A DNA stretch of 5,760 bases from JACQFZ01 sp045810625 (GTDB lineage Bacteria > Pseudomonadota > Gammaproteobacteria > Acidiferrobacterales > Sulfurifustaceae). Location of the stretch: positions 1 through 5,760 of the forward strand of contig JBJMVQ010000065.1 of the NCBI GenBank assembly GCA_045810625.1, given 5' to 3'. Both the position numbers and the translations under genes were made by a program. The notes below the pieces were generated by a model that ran no database searches, was not told the origin of the DNA, and worked only from the letters and a program-made list of their open reading frames with translations. Positions 1 through 5,412 of this stretch are shown here, in pieces (position 1 is the first letter of the stretch; each line of letters starts with the position of its first letter).

Positions 1-1039
1 ATTCGCTCGGCGTCAGACCGGTTTCGGTTTTGAACGCACGATTGAACGGGCCGAGCGATTGAAAGCCGGCACTCAGCGCTATCTCGAGCACCGACATGTG
101 CGATTTGGCGCTGTCCGCCAATGCCGCTTTGGCATCGCGAATGCGGTAGCGATTGAGGAAAACATTGAAGTTGCGGTAACCAAGTCCCTGGTTAATGGCC
201 CGCCGCAGCTTGTACTCCGCTAATCCGAGCTTGGCTGCCAGCGCGCCGATCGTGAGATTCGGCTCTCGATACGCTCGCTCCGCGACCATGCATCGCTCGA
301 TCGCCTGGACCACGCTTTTGTCCAGCGGTTCCGCTTGTCGCGCCGCATCGCCAGCGTTCGGCGTCGGTTCCGCGGTCGGACTGCTTGAAAACAATGCTTG
401 TCCGTCTACACCAACGAGGTGCCAGGCAATAAAAGCGATGACCGCGACCAACGCGCCGGCGTTCAGCATGCTGGCTAGGGCTTCGGTCGATTCGTGCGGG
501 AACGCCAACCGGGTGACAGTATTAATGATCGTGTAGGCGGCCGCGGCACCGACAATGAGCCCGCGCAGCTTGCGCCGACCCTCGACCAGATCCGTACGCC
601 ACGTTGAAAGCGACTGCGCAACGGCGAGCACGGCGAACGCGAGGGTACCAAGCGTCACGCCGGCGCCGACGGCGCGCGCGGCCGACGCATCGGACGGTGC
701 GAGCCCCAAGCAATTGGCGATTCCGACGCCCGCAAATGTTGCCCACGCTAGCGCGTGCCAAGTTCGCCACGCAAACCCGTCATCGAACAGCGCGCGGGCA
801 AATAGCCAGAACACCACCGCGTTGCCGGTCGCCAGCGCAACGAACGGCGCACGCCATGCCGCCGACTCTGCCGCAAAGCCGGGCGCGGACGACACGACGT
901 AAGCGGCAGCGCCAAGAGCGAAACCGGCGCCCAACCGCGCGGCGATGGCGCGCCGATGATCCCGCCACAGTAACGCTGCGACGAAAACCATCAATAGTAC
1001 CGCGCCGCCGCGGAGCGCTATGTCGAGCGTCTCGGTCAT
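1..1039 (-). CDS. AraC-family transcriptional regulator with seven-helix membrane N-terminus (partial, C-terminus off left edge)
   Basis: Reading leftwards from ATG at 1039 gives 346 residues with no stop before the window edge. Residues about 8-25, 33-50, 64-84, 92-112, 122-143, 159-178 and 190-206 are hydrophobic, which suggests seven membrane helices. A polar linker (about 210-240) leads to an AraC/XylS DNA-binding domain from about 257. This has a first helix-turn-helix (LTIGALAAKLGLAEYKLRRA) and the second-helix signature GFQSLGPFNRAFK followed by TGLTP. Only about 10-20 C-terminal residues should be missing. The start is fixed by an in-frame TGA at 1054-1052, with no other usual start codon between; no clear Shine-Dalgarno sequence is seen. 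By family knowledge this is a sequence-specific regulator; that the membrane part senses an envelope or small-molecule signal is inference. It diverges from the potassium channel gene, so control of that gene is possible but unproven. Confidence 0.93.
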   Translation of the reverse strand, partial: MTETLDIALRGGAVLLMVFVAALLWRDHRRAIAARLGAGFALGAAAYVVSSAPGFAAESAAWRAPFVALATGNAVVFWLFARALFDDGFAWRTWHALAWATFAGVGIANCLGLAPSDASAARAVGAGVTLGTLAFAVLAVAQSLSTWRTDLVEGRRKLRGLIVGAAAAYTIINTVTRLAFPHESTEALASMLNAGALVAVIAFIAWHLVGVDGQALFSSSPTAEPTPNAGDAARQAEPLDKSVVQAIERCMVAERAYREPNLTIGALAAKLGLAEYKLRRAINQGLGYRNFNVFLNRYRIRDAKAALADSAKSHMSVLEIALSAGFQSLGPFNRAFKTETGLTPSE

Positions 1040-1210
1040 CGAAGCATCAATTCATTCGCGCTAGTTTACGGGAACATGGAACTAAAGGGGGCAGGACCTA
1101 TCTGGGTGGCCGTAGCATTAGGGGTGTCAGGGCCGTTGCGCTTGCTCCGCACGGTCGTCGCGCTCTGCGAGCTTGGGACTAAACCGCCTCCGCCCGTAGA
1201 ATGCGGGACG
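1040..1210. promoter_or_regulatory. Divergent intergenic region between the AraC-type regulator and the potassium channel
   Basis: This 171-base gap separates two divergent start codons, so it should contain both promoters and any operator of the regulator. I found no convincing -35/-10 pair on either strand. On the minus strand TAAACT (near 1065-1070) is a weak -10 candidate without a good -35. The stretch at 1081-1095 (ACTAAAGGGGGCAGG) resembles the TAAAGGGGC repeats found near 3161-3296. The promoter role is inferred from gene arrangement only. Confidence 0.4.
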
Positions 1211-2293
1211 ATGCCTGTTTCCCCGACGCCTCTGCGCCAACTGCAACAGCGCCTGCGCCCGTGGCACCCGCGCGAGCAGCGGATCTTGTTCACCCGCGCC
1301 GATATCACGCCGGAGCGCACGTTGCTGCAACGCGCCGTGATCGTCGTGTTCCTCGTGATGCTCGTGCTCGGCGTCCTGTGGTGGGATCGCGCCGGCTTCA
1401 AGGACAACGTGGACGGCGAGATTACTTTCGCCGACATCGTCTATTTCACGTCCATCACGATCACCACCGTCGGTTACGGCGACATCGTTCCCGTGTCCCA
1501 ACGCGCCCGCCTGATCGATGCGCTCTTCATCACGCCGATCCGGCTCTTCATCTGGTTCATTTTTCTCGGCACGGCGTATCAGTTCGTCGTGGCTAAAATG
1601 CTCGAGGGCTACCGCATGGCAAAGCTTCAGCGCCGGTTATCCGGCCATATCATCGTGTGCGGGTACGGCCACACCGGCCGCAGCGCCGCGCTGGAGCTCG
1701 CGGCCAAAGGCTGCCCCGCTGACAACATCATCGCGCTCGACGACAGCGAGCAGGCCGTGCAAAGCGCGGTGGAAGACGGCTTCGTGGCGCTGCGCGGGGA
1801 CGCCGCACGCGAGGGTATGCTGCAACGCGCGGGCATCGAGCGCGCGCAGGCCGTCATCGTCACGCCCGGACGCGACGATACGACGGTGCTCGTCGTCCTC
1901 ACCGCGCGGCAGCTGAATCCTAAAGTGAGAATCATCGCCGCCGCCATGGAGGCGGAGAACATCAAGCTCCTCAAGCAAGGTGGAGCGGATGTCATCGTAT
2001 CGCCGTCGCAAGTCGGCGGTTATCTGATCTCCGACGCCATCGACCGACGCTTCACGGTCGATTATCTCTACGATTTGATGACCGCCGGCGGCGACGTGAT
2101 GCTGATCGAGCGGCCGGTGAACCCGCACGAGATCGGCGCAACCTCGCGCGCGGTCGAGGACGGTCTGATCGCCGGCATCCTGCGCGCGAATCAGCGCATC
2201 GATTTCTGGAGCGTCGAGCAAACGCCGCGCCGCGACGGCGATATTTTGCTTATTATCGGGCGCGCCAACGCGACCCGGAAAGCCGCGCATTGA
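1211..2293 (+). CDS. Two-transmembrane potassium channel with RCK (TrkA-N/TrkA-C) domain
   Basis: The 360-residue product is an inner-membrane potassium channel of the Kch/MthK type. Residues about 41-58 form the first membrane helix. The pore loop carries the K+ selectivity filter TVGYGD at 86-91, and the second helix spans about 105-127. A cytoplasmic RCK domain follows: the Rossmann motif GYGHTG (151-156) and the acidic pair D177/D178 at the end of the second strand are the expected nucleotide-binding elements. The last 100 or so residues look like the TrkA-C ligand domain and end in GDILLIIG. By family knowledge four subunits form the pore and the RCK ring gates it. I chose ATG 1211 because clear family-like sequence begins soon after it; an in-frame ATG at 1076 would add 45 unconvincing residues that overlap a repeat-like sequence. 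The Shine-Dalgarno sequence is poor at both starts. The last 35 codons are duplicated at 3012-3116. The gene stands alone, convergent with yidB. Confidence 0.93.
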   Translation: MPVSPTPLRQLQQRLRPWHPREQRILFTRADITPERTLLQRAVIVVFLVMLVLGVLWWDRAGFKDNVDGEITFADIVYFTSITITTVGYGDIVPVSQRARLIDALFITPIRLFIWFIFLGTAYQFVVAKMLEGYRMAKLQRRLSGHIIVCGYGHTGRSAALELAAKGCPADNIIALDDSEQAVQSAVEDGFVALRGDAAREGMLQRAGIERAQAVIVTPGRDDTTVLVVLTARQLNPKVRIIAAAMEAENIKLLKQGGADVIVSPSQVGGYLISDAIDRRFTVDYLYDLMTAGGDVMLIERPVNPHEIGATSRAVEDGLIAGILRANQRIDFWSVEQTPRRDGDILLIIGRANATRKAAH

Positions 2294-2349
2294 GCAGTTG
2301 CGATCCGCGTCACTCTGCGCGCGCAACGAGCGAGCGACTTTCAGAGCGT

Positions 2350-2763
2350 CTAGTGCTTTAGGAACCGCTGAGCGAGCTGCGAAAGCGTTCCGGTCGCGCT
2401 GTCGTTCTCCGGCAGCTTTCCTTCAGGCGTCAACTGATTCACCAGCTGCGGAAGAATTTGCGCCAAACCGTGCGACGCCTGTTCCTCCGATACACCCGCG
2501 GTATCGGCGACTTCCTTTACGCGTTCCTGGCCGAGCACCTCTTGCACCTTGTCCGGCGAAATCGGCTGGTTCTCGCCGTTCGACACCCACGACTGCACCG
2601 TTCCGCTCTCGCCCTTCTGGTGGAACATCTGCACCAATCCGCTCAGGCCGCCCATGCTCGGGCTGCTTAGCAGCTGCGCAACCGCACCCATCAATTTGTT
2701 GTGTTCTCCGCCACCGCCTAGCTTGTCCATCAAACCTTTAGTTAGATCGCCGAAAAGAGCCAC
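2350..2763 (-). CDS. yidB: YidB family protein
   Basis: The 137-residue product matches the small YidB family (formerly DUF937), which is of unknown biochemical function; E. coli YidB is of similar length. Visible landmarks are a glycine-rich N-terminal stretch GGGGEHNKL (16-24), then the family core GTVQSWVSNGENQPISP at 54-70. A lysine/valine-rich helix follows around LGQERVKEVAD (77-87). The conserved end block is LPQLVNQLTPEGKLP at 104-118. No signal peptide or membrane helix is seen. Translation starts at GTG (complement of 2761-2763), fixed by a near-perfect Shine-Dalgarno sequence TAAGGAGG five bases upstream, which suggests efficient expression. The gene is monocistronic and convergent with the potassium channel gene, 56 bases apart, with no strong terminator in the gap. 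The segment holding it lies between two direct copies of the channel gene's 3' end. Confidence 0.93.
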   Translation of the reverse strand: MALFGDLTKGLMDKLGGGGEHNKLMGAVAQLLSSPSMGGLSGLVQMFHQKGESGTVQSWVSNGENQPISPDKVQEVLGQERVKEVADTAGVSEEQASHGLAQILPQLVNQLTPEGKLPENDSATGTLSQLAQRFLKH

Positions 2764-2767
2764 GTTG

Positions 2768-2775
2768 CCTCCTTA
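2768..2775 (-). promoter_or_regulatory. Strong Shine-Dalgarno sequence of yidB
   Basis: On the minus strand this reads TAAGGAGG, matching the 16S rRNA anti-Shine-Dalgarno over all eight bases. Four bases (CAAC) separate it from the GTG at 2763-2761. It decides the GTG start of yidB and is clearly the best ribosome binding site in the window. Confidence 0.85.
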
Positions 2776-2784
2776 GCTGAAAAT

Positions 2785-2802
2785 GCTTCCGTTATCGGAA
2801 GC
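2785..2802. promoter_or_regulatory. Perfect dyad upstream of yidB (possible operator or 5' UTR hairpin)
   Basis: GCTTCCG (2785-2791) and CGGAAGC (2796-2802) form a perfect 7-base inverted repeat around a 4-base centre. It lies 10 bases upstream of the yidB Shine-Dalgarno sequence. Read on the minus strand, the centre contains GATAAC, a 4/6 match to a -10 box, with TTGCGC 18 bases upstream as a poor -35. If that promoter is real, the dyad would sit on the -10 element like an operator. If transcription starts further upstream, it would be a hairpin in the leader. The sequence does not decide between these. Confidence 0.35.
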
Positions 2803-3011
2803 GCTATCGAACGTGCGCAACCGCGCGTCCAATTTGCATCACAACCGCGCAGGAGCCCGGTCGCGAGAATTGCGTAGTCTTGCGCAGCGGTTCTGACAGG
2901 TCATCCCAGGGATTACCCGTTCCGATTTATTTCCCGGATATGCCCGCGAAATCTCGTGACGCGCTGCGGAGGAAATGATTGAAAGAGAGAAATCGAACTG
3001 GCCCTTTTGTT

Positions 3012-3116
3012 AACCAGCGCGTCGATTTCCGGAGCGTCGAGCAAACGCCACGCCGCGAAGGCGATATTTTGCCGATCATCCGGCGCGCTCAAGCGACACG
3101 GAAAGCCGGGCGTTGA
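3012..3116 (+). pseudogene. Remnant copy of the 3' end of the potassium channel gene
   Basis: This 105-base block aligns without gaps to 2189-2293, the last 35 codons of the channel gene including the TGA stop, with 90 of 105 bases identical by my count (86%). The reading frame is intact and translates to 34 residues with SVEQTPRR and ATRKA shared with the channel's end. Ten of the fifteen changes alter an amino acid, including the conserved W to R (TGG to CGG) and L to P. Similarity stops abruptly at both edges: upstream there is no start, pore or RCK sequence, and an in-frame TGA lies at 2976-2978. It cannot encode a channel. It may be the tail of a deleted paralogue, or a duplication tied to insertion of the yidB-containing segment. 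Confidence 0.8.
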
Positions 3117-3160
3117 GAACGAGGACGGAGTCAACGGCGCCGAGCGGCGCGCGGAAAGGG

Positions 3161-3296
3161 CACTAAAGGGGCAGGCTGAGGCTCGATCTCTTTACGAAAA
3201 CATCAGAAATAAACCGAATCAAGTTGAAGCAAGTTAAAGGGGCGAGCCTCGAATATTTTTTCCGATTCAGCAGCAAGCGCGCTGTGCCCCTTTAAC
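3161..3296. repeat. Cluster of TAAAGGGGC repeats with an 11-bp inverted repeat
   Basis: Three copies of a short motif lie here: ACTAAAGGGGCAGG (3162-3175, plus), GTTAAAGGGGC (3233-3243, plus) and GCCCCTTTAAC (3286-3296, minus orientation). The last two form a perfect 11-base inverted repeat with a 42-base loop. The first and third share TAAAGGGGCA. GAGGCTCG (3178-3185) and CGAGCCTC (3243-3250) add an 8-base inverted repeat within the cluster. A fourth similar site is at 1081-1095. The inner hairpin begins 12 bases past the GST stop codon, so it could aid transcript ending, but it has no proper T-run. It resembles REP-type intergenic palindromes; that classification is inference. Confidence 0.55.
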
Positions 3297-3308
3297 TGCC
3301 ACGGCGAC

Positions 3309-3914
3309 TCACGCCGCCGGTTTCGTCTCCCGAGCGCTTGGGCGATCGAGTAAGCGCTTGGTCCATTCTGCGATGGCGGGCGGGGGTGTGATTTCCATGA
3401 GACCGAAGAATTCGACGAAGGGCAGGTAGCAGATGTCGGCGAGCGTGAACCGGTCGCCGACCAAGTACTCATGGCCTTTGAGCGCCTGTTCGAGTTTCGG
3501 CAGATGTTTTTCGATTTCGACCTTCGCCCGCGCTATCGCGTTTTCATCCCAACGCTCCTTCGGCAGGAAACGCTTCGGGAAGATGATCGTCGCCGTGTGC
3601 GGCGCAAATTGCAGGTCGCAGAGCTTCATATGCATGTCGACGAGCGCTCGCGCCTTCGCGTCGCGTGGCACGAGCGCGGGTTCGGGATGCAACGCTTCGA
3701 GGTAGTTCAGGATCGGGGTCGACTCGTACAGCACGAAGTCGCCATCGACCAGCGTCGGCACGCGCGCGTAGGGGTTCAGCGCCAGATACTCAGGCGCTTT
3801 GTGCTTGCGCGCCGCCATGTCGAGGGCGATCATTTCGACCGGGATATTCTTCTCGACCAGCGCAATTCGTACGCGCCGTGAAAACGTGGAAAAAGGATGC
3901 ATGTAGAGTTTCAT
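3309..3914 (-). CDS. Glutathione S-transferase family protein (complete)
   Basis: The 201-residue product is a full-length cytosolic glutathione S-transferase. The thioredoxin-like N-terminal domain (about 1-75) begins MKLYMHPFSTFSRRVRIAL, where S9/T10/S12 occupy the usual glutathione-activating region. It contains the cis-proline motif RVP (51-53) and the glutathione gamma-glutamyl-binding pair ES (64-65), followed by TPILNYLE. The helical C-terminal domain contains the N-capping/hydrophobic-staple stretch FTLADI at 156-161. By family knowledge it joins glutathione to electrophiles or acts in related thiol chemistry; the substrate cannot be read from sequence. The start at ATG 3914 places the first beta-strand at residue 2. 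GAGG lies about nine bases upstream, while the frame stays open 34 codons further with unrelated sequence. It is monocistronic in this window and belongs to a different subfamily from the GST at the right edge. Confidence 0.95.
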   Translation of the reverse strand: MKLYMHPFSTFSRRVRIALVEKNIPVEMIALDMAARKHKAPEYLALNPYARVPTLVDGDFVLYESTPILNYLEALHPEPALVPRDAKARALVDMHMKLCDLQFAPHTATIIFPKRFLPKERWDENAIARAKVEIEKHLPKLEQALKGHEYLVGDRFTLADICYLPFVEFFGLMEITPPPAIAEWTKRLLDRPSARETKPAA

Positions 3915-4105
3915 TTCTGACGACCTCAGGGTGGGCGACTGTCGGAATCTGCGAAGTATAAGACGGATTGGCAGCCCGGCTCGAACACCCCGGTAAGCAC
4001 CGAGGCCGATGAGCAAAGGAGGGCGGTTGCGCTACGTCGAAATACTTTAAGATGGGAGGGCAGCGGTTTTGCTCCGGCAGAGCTGTCGATCGCATGAAAG
4101 GGCAC

Positions 4106-4138
4106 GAGAAAAGCCCGACGCGTTTGGCAATCGGGCCT
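4106..4138 (-). terminator. Possible rho-independent terminator, minus strand
   Basis: On the minus strand GCCCGA, a 12-base loop and TCGGGC form a six-pair GC-rich stem, extended to eight pairs by a G-U and an A-U pair. TTTTCT follows directly. The plus strand has no T-run. No minus-strand gene ends here: the GST start lies almost 200 bases downstream. It could end a short unannotated minus-strand RNA starting within 4139-4384, act in the GST leader, or be chance. Confidence 0.35.
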
Positions 4139-4173
4139 CCTGTGACCGCTACCGACTGAATCAGCGAGGTAAA

Positions 4174-4198
4174 GCGCAATAAGCAAAGCGCATTGCGC
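4174..4198. repeat. Perfect 7-bp inverted repeat
   Basis: GCGCAAT (4174-4180) and ATTGCGC (4192-4198) pair perfectly around an 11-base loop. It sits upstream of the minus-strand terminator-like hairpin (4106-4138). Its role is unknown; it could be a hairpin in the same hypothetical short RNA. Confidence 0.4.
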
Positions 4199-4223
4199 CG
4201 CATGACATAAAAAAGCAGCAAGC

Positions 4224-4245
4224 GTAGCGTGCGCCACGTGCACGA
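4224..4245 (+). repeat. REP-like palindromic repeat, single copy
   Basis: This 22-base stretch starts GTAGCGTGCGCC and matches the copy at 5326-5347 at 19 of 22 positions. It is itself partly self-complementary (CGTG and CACG units). I see no inverted partner close by, unlike at 5326-5395. Two related copies in intergenic DNA of a 5.8-kb window suggest a dispersed repeat family. Confidence 0.55.
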
Positions 4246-4326
4246 TTCAAACCTCCGCAAACTCGCCTGTCCGAACCCGAGCTAACGCAACTGATCGGCC
4301 GGCCAAGCGAGCGGAAGTAAGAGGGT

Positions 4327-4343
4327 CGTGCGAATGACGCACG
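4327..4343. promoter_or_regulatory. Small dyad upstream of the hotdog-like gene
   Basis: CGTGCG (4327-4332) and CGCACG (4338-4343) form a perfect 6-base inverted repeat around a 5-base spacer, ending 41 bases before the start codon at 4385. Position and symmetry would suit an operator, but the sequence also resembles the core of the GTAGCGTGCGCC repeat family and may be a degenerate member. Confidence 0.3.
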
Positions 4344-4384
4344 CGCCGCTTGTTCTCACTTCCATTGATTAGGACACCATTAAA

Positions 4385-5305
4385 ATGAGCTTCTCGACTC
4401 CTCTCTCACTGTGCGGACCGCTGCGCAAGCCGGCACAAATGCTGAGCGACCAAGAATACAGCGGCCACTCTTCCATTCATGACGACACAATGGCCGAGAA
4501 GCTCGGCTTTCGCGCCGGGCCGATCGAGGGGCCGACGCACTTCAGCCAGTTCGTGCCGCTGCTCGCGCACCTGTGGGGCAAGACGTGGTTCGAGCGCGGC
4601 TGCTTCTCGGCGCACTTTCAGAATATGGTCGTTGAGGGAGAGTCGGTGCAAGCCTTTGTCGAGCTTGCCGCGCCGGGCGCGCATCAAGCACGAGCATGGG
4701 CGGAAAAAGCCGACGGCACTCCGGTGCTCGAAGCGAGCGCGAGCCTCGGCCCGGATCACGGCGCGACGCTCCTCGAGCAGCGGATGGCGAAGCTGCGACC
4801 GCCCGAGAAGCTCGTGATCCTGTCGGACCTGCGCGTCGGTATGACGGGTGCTCAGGACGAGCCGGTGCGCATGGGCCCAGACCAGCACATGGGAAAACTC
4901 TATCCGTTCTCGCTCAAACAGAAACTCGAGCGGATCACCGAGAACTCGCCGTGGTATTCGGACGGTTCGTCCTCTCCGTGGGGCCGCGCGATTATTCCGC
5001 TGGAGATGGTGAGCGTTCTTGTCGAGTACACCAGCCCCAAAGCGAAGTTCCCCGTAAAGCAGCCCGCCGTCGGCCTCTTTGCCGATCTGGAGATCCGCAT
5101 GATCGACGGGCCACTGTTCGTTGATGAGGACTACCTGATCCGGCGCGAGGTCGTGGCGTTATCGGAAAGCAAACGCACGGAGTCGTACTGGGTGCGCTCT
5201 CGCATCTTCGATGCCACCGGGCAGCGCCTCAAAGCGGAGATGCTGCTCAATCACGCCGTGCTGAAGCAGTCGTTTGCGGGATACGAAGCGGCGCGGAGCG
5301 CGTAA
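4385..5305 (+). CDS. Hotdog/MaoC-like protein of unknown function
   Basis: The 306-residue soluble protein has no signal peptide or membrane helix. Residues 31-56 (IHDD, then AEKLGF, then AGPIEGPTHFSQF) resemble the hydratase-2/MaoC signature, in which H-x-D is followed by A, a GF and a P-I-x-x-G. This suggests a hotdog fold, and the length suits two hotdog units: the second half (about 170-300) is also rich in predicted beta-strands. Aligned by eye, His32 and Asp34 match the conserved His and Asp of the signature, but the catalytic Asp five residues before the His is Gly27. An (R)-specific enoyl-CoA hydratase activity is therefore doubtful; a thioester-binding or other role is possible. The start at ATG 4385 has only a weak AGGA 10 bases upstream; ATG 4439 is an alternative but lacks any Shine-Dalgarno. 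The gene is single, with divergent and convergent neighbours. Confidence 0.75.
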   Translation: MSFSTPLSLCGPLRKPAQMLSDQEYSGHSSIHDDTMAEKLGFRAGPIEGPTHFSQFVPLLAHLWGKTWFERGCFSAHFQNMVVEGESVQAFVELAAPGAHQARAWAEKADGTPVLEASASLGPDHGATLLEQRMAKLRPPEKLVILSDLRVGMTGAQDEPVRMGPDQHMGKLYPFSLKQKLERITENSPWYSDGSSSPWGRAIIPLEMVSVLVEYTSPKAKFPVKQPAVGLFADLEIRMIDGPLFVDEDYLIRREVVALSESKRTESYWVRSRIFDATGQRLKAEMLLNHAVLKQSFAGYEAARSA

Positions 5306-5325
5306 CGCCGACGATCAGCAATAAA

Positions 5326-5395
5326 GTAGCGTGCGCCGTGCGCACGAAAGACGCGCTATCTAGCCGCAATGTCGTTCGCGCATGGCGTACGCTAC
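5326..5395. repeat. Inverted pair of REP-like palindromic repeats (long hairpin) between convergent genes
   Basis: The arm 5326-5343 (starts GTAGCGTGCGCC) pairs with 5378-5395 (ends GCGTACGCTAC) over 18 positions: 16 Watson-Crick and two G-U pairs when read as plus-strand RNA. Read as minus-strand RNA the same two positions are A-C mismatches. The pairing goes on after a two-base bulge. The arms are related to the copy at 4224-4245. It lies 20 bases after the hotdog-like stop codon and 17 bases before the downstream GST stop codon, so it may act as an RNA 3'-end structure or transcription barrier, as REP doublets do. There is no T-run, so it is not a classical terminator. Confidence 0.7.
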
Positions 5396-5412
5396 ATCTA
5401 CTACTTGCTTAC

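Larger units (their letters stand above)
2764..3308. other. Gene-free stretch between yidB and the GST gene
   Basis: This 545-base stretch has no convincing intact gene on either strand. It holds the yidB leader with its dyad (2785-2802) and about 200 bases (2803-3011) in which I see no recognisable element. It also contains the duplicated channel 3' end (3012-3116) and a cluster of TAAAGGGGC repeats (3161-3296). A tiny open frame from ATG 2975 encodes only 12 residues and has a Shine-Dalgarno sequence too close to the start (GGAGG two bases away), so it is not called as a gene. Confidence 0.6.
3915..4384. other. Gene-free region between the GST and the hotdog-like protein genes
   Basis: The two flanking genes diverge, so this 470-base gap must hold both promoters, though I cannot name either with confidence. 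It contains a possible minus-strand terminator (4106-4138), a 7-base dyad (4174-4198), a palindromic repeat (4224-4245) and a 6-base dyad (4327-4343). A minus-strand open frame (3926-4243, GTG start, GGAGG eight bases upstream) spans much of it. Its product is Cys/His/Ser-rich and unlike any family I know, and its start lies inside the palindromic repeat, so it is not called as a gene. No tRNA is seen. Confidence 0.5.

Noticed and set aside
604..1182. 192-residue plus-strand open frame
   Set aside because: Extremely arginine-rich product lying antisense to the AraC-type regulator; a shadow of GC-rich codons on the other strand.
1076..1210. 45-residue N-terminal extension of the channel from ATG 1076
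   Set aside because: The extra residues show no channel feature, overlap a repeat-like sequence (1081-1095) and have no good ribosome binding site; family-like sequence begins after 1211.
1637..2326. 229-residue minus-strand open frame
   Set aside because: Lies fully antisense to the channel's RCK domain, whose conserved motifs prove the plus strand codes; its product resembles no family.
2294..2349. Possible terminator between the channel and yidB
   Set aside because: Only weak pairings (GTTGCG/CGCAAC, CTCTG/CAGAG) with long loops and no T-run on either strand.
2913..3134. 73-residue minus-strand open frame resembling part of the frame antisense to the channel
   Set aside because: The likeness only reflects the duplicated channel 3' end read on the wrong strand.
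3012..3296. CRISPR array or mobile element in the repeat-containing gap
   Set aside because: Repeats are few, unequal in spacing and mixed in orientation; there is no Cas, transposase or integrase gene in the window.
3926..4243. 105-residue minus-strand open frame with GTG start and GGAGG eight bases upstream, ending 11 bases before the GST start
   Set aside because: The ribosome binding site is tempting, but the start lies inside a REP-like repeat, a terminator-like hairpin falls within the frame, and the Cys/His/Ser-rich product matches no family and has codon use unlike the neighbouring genes.
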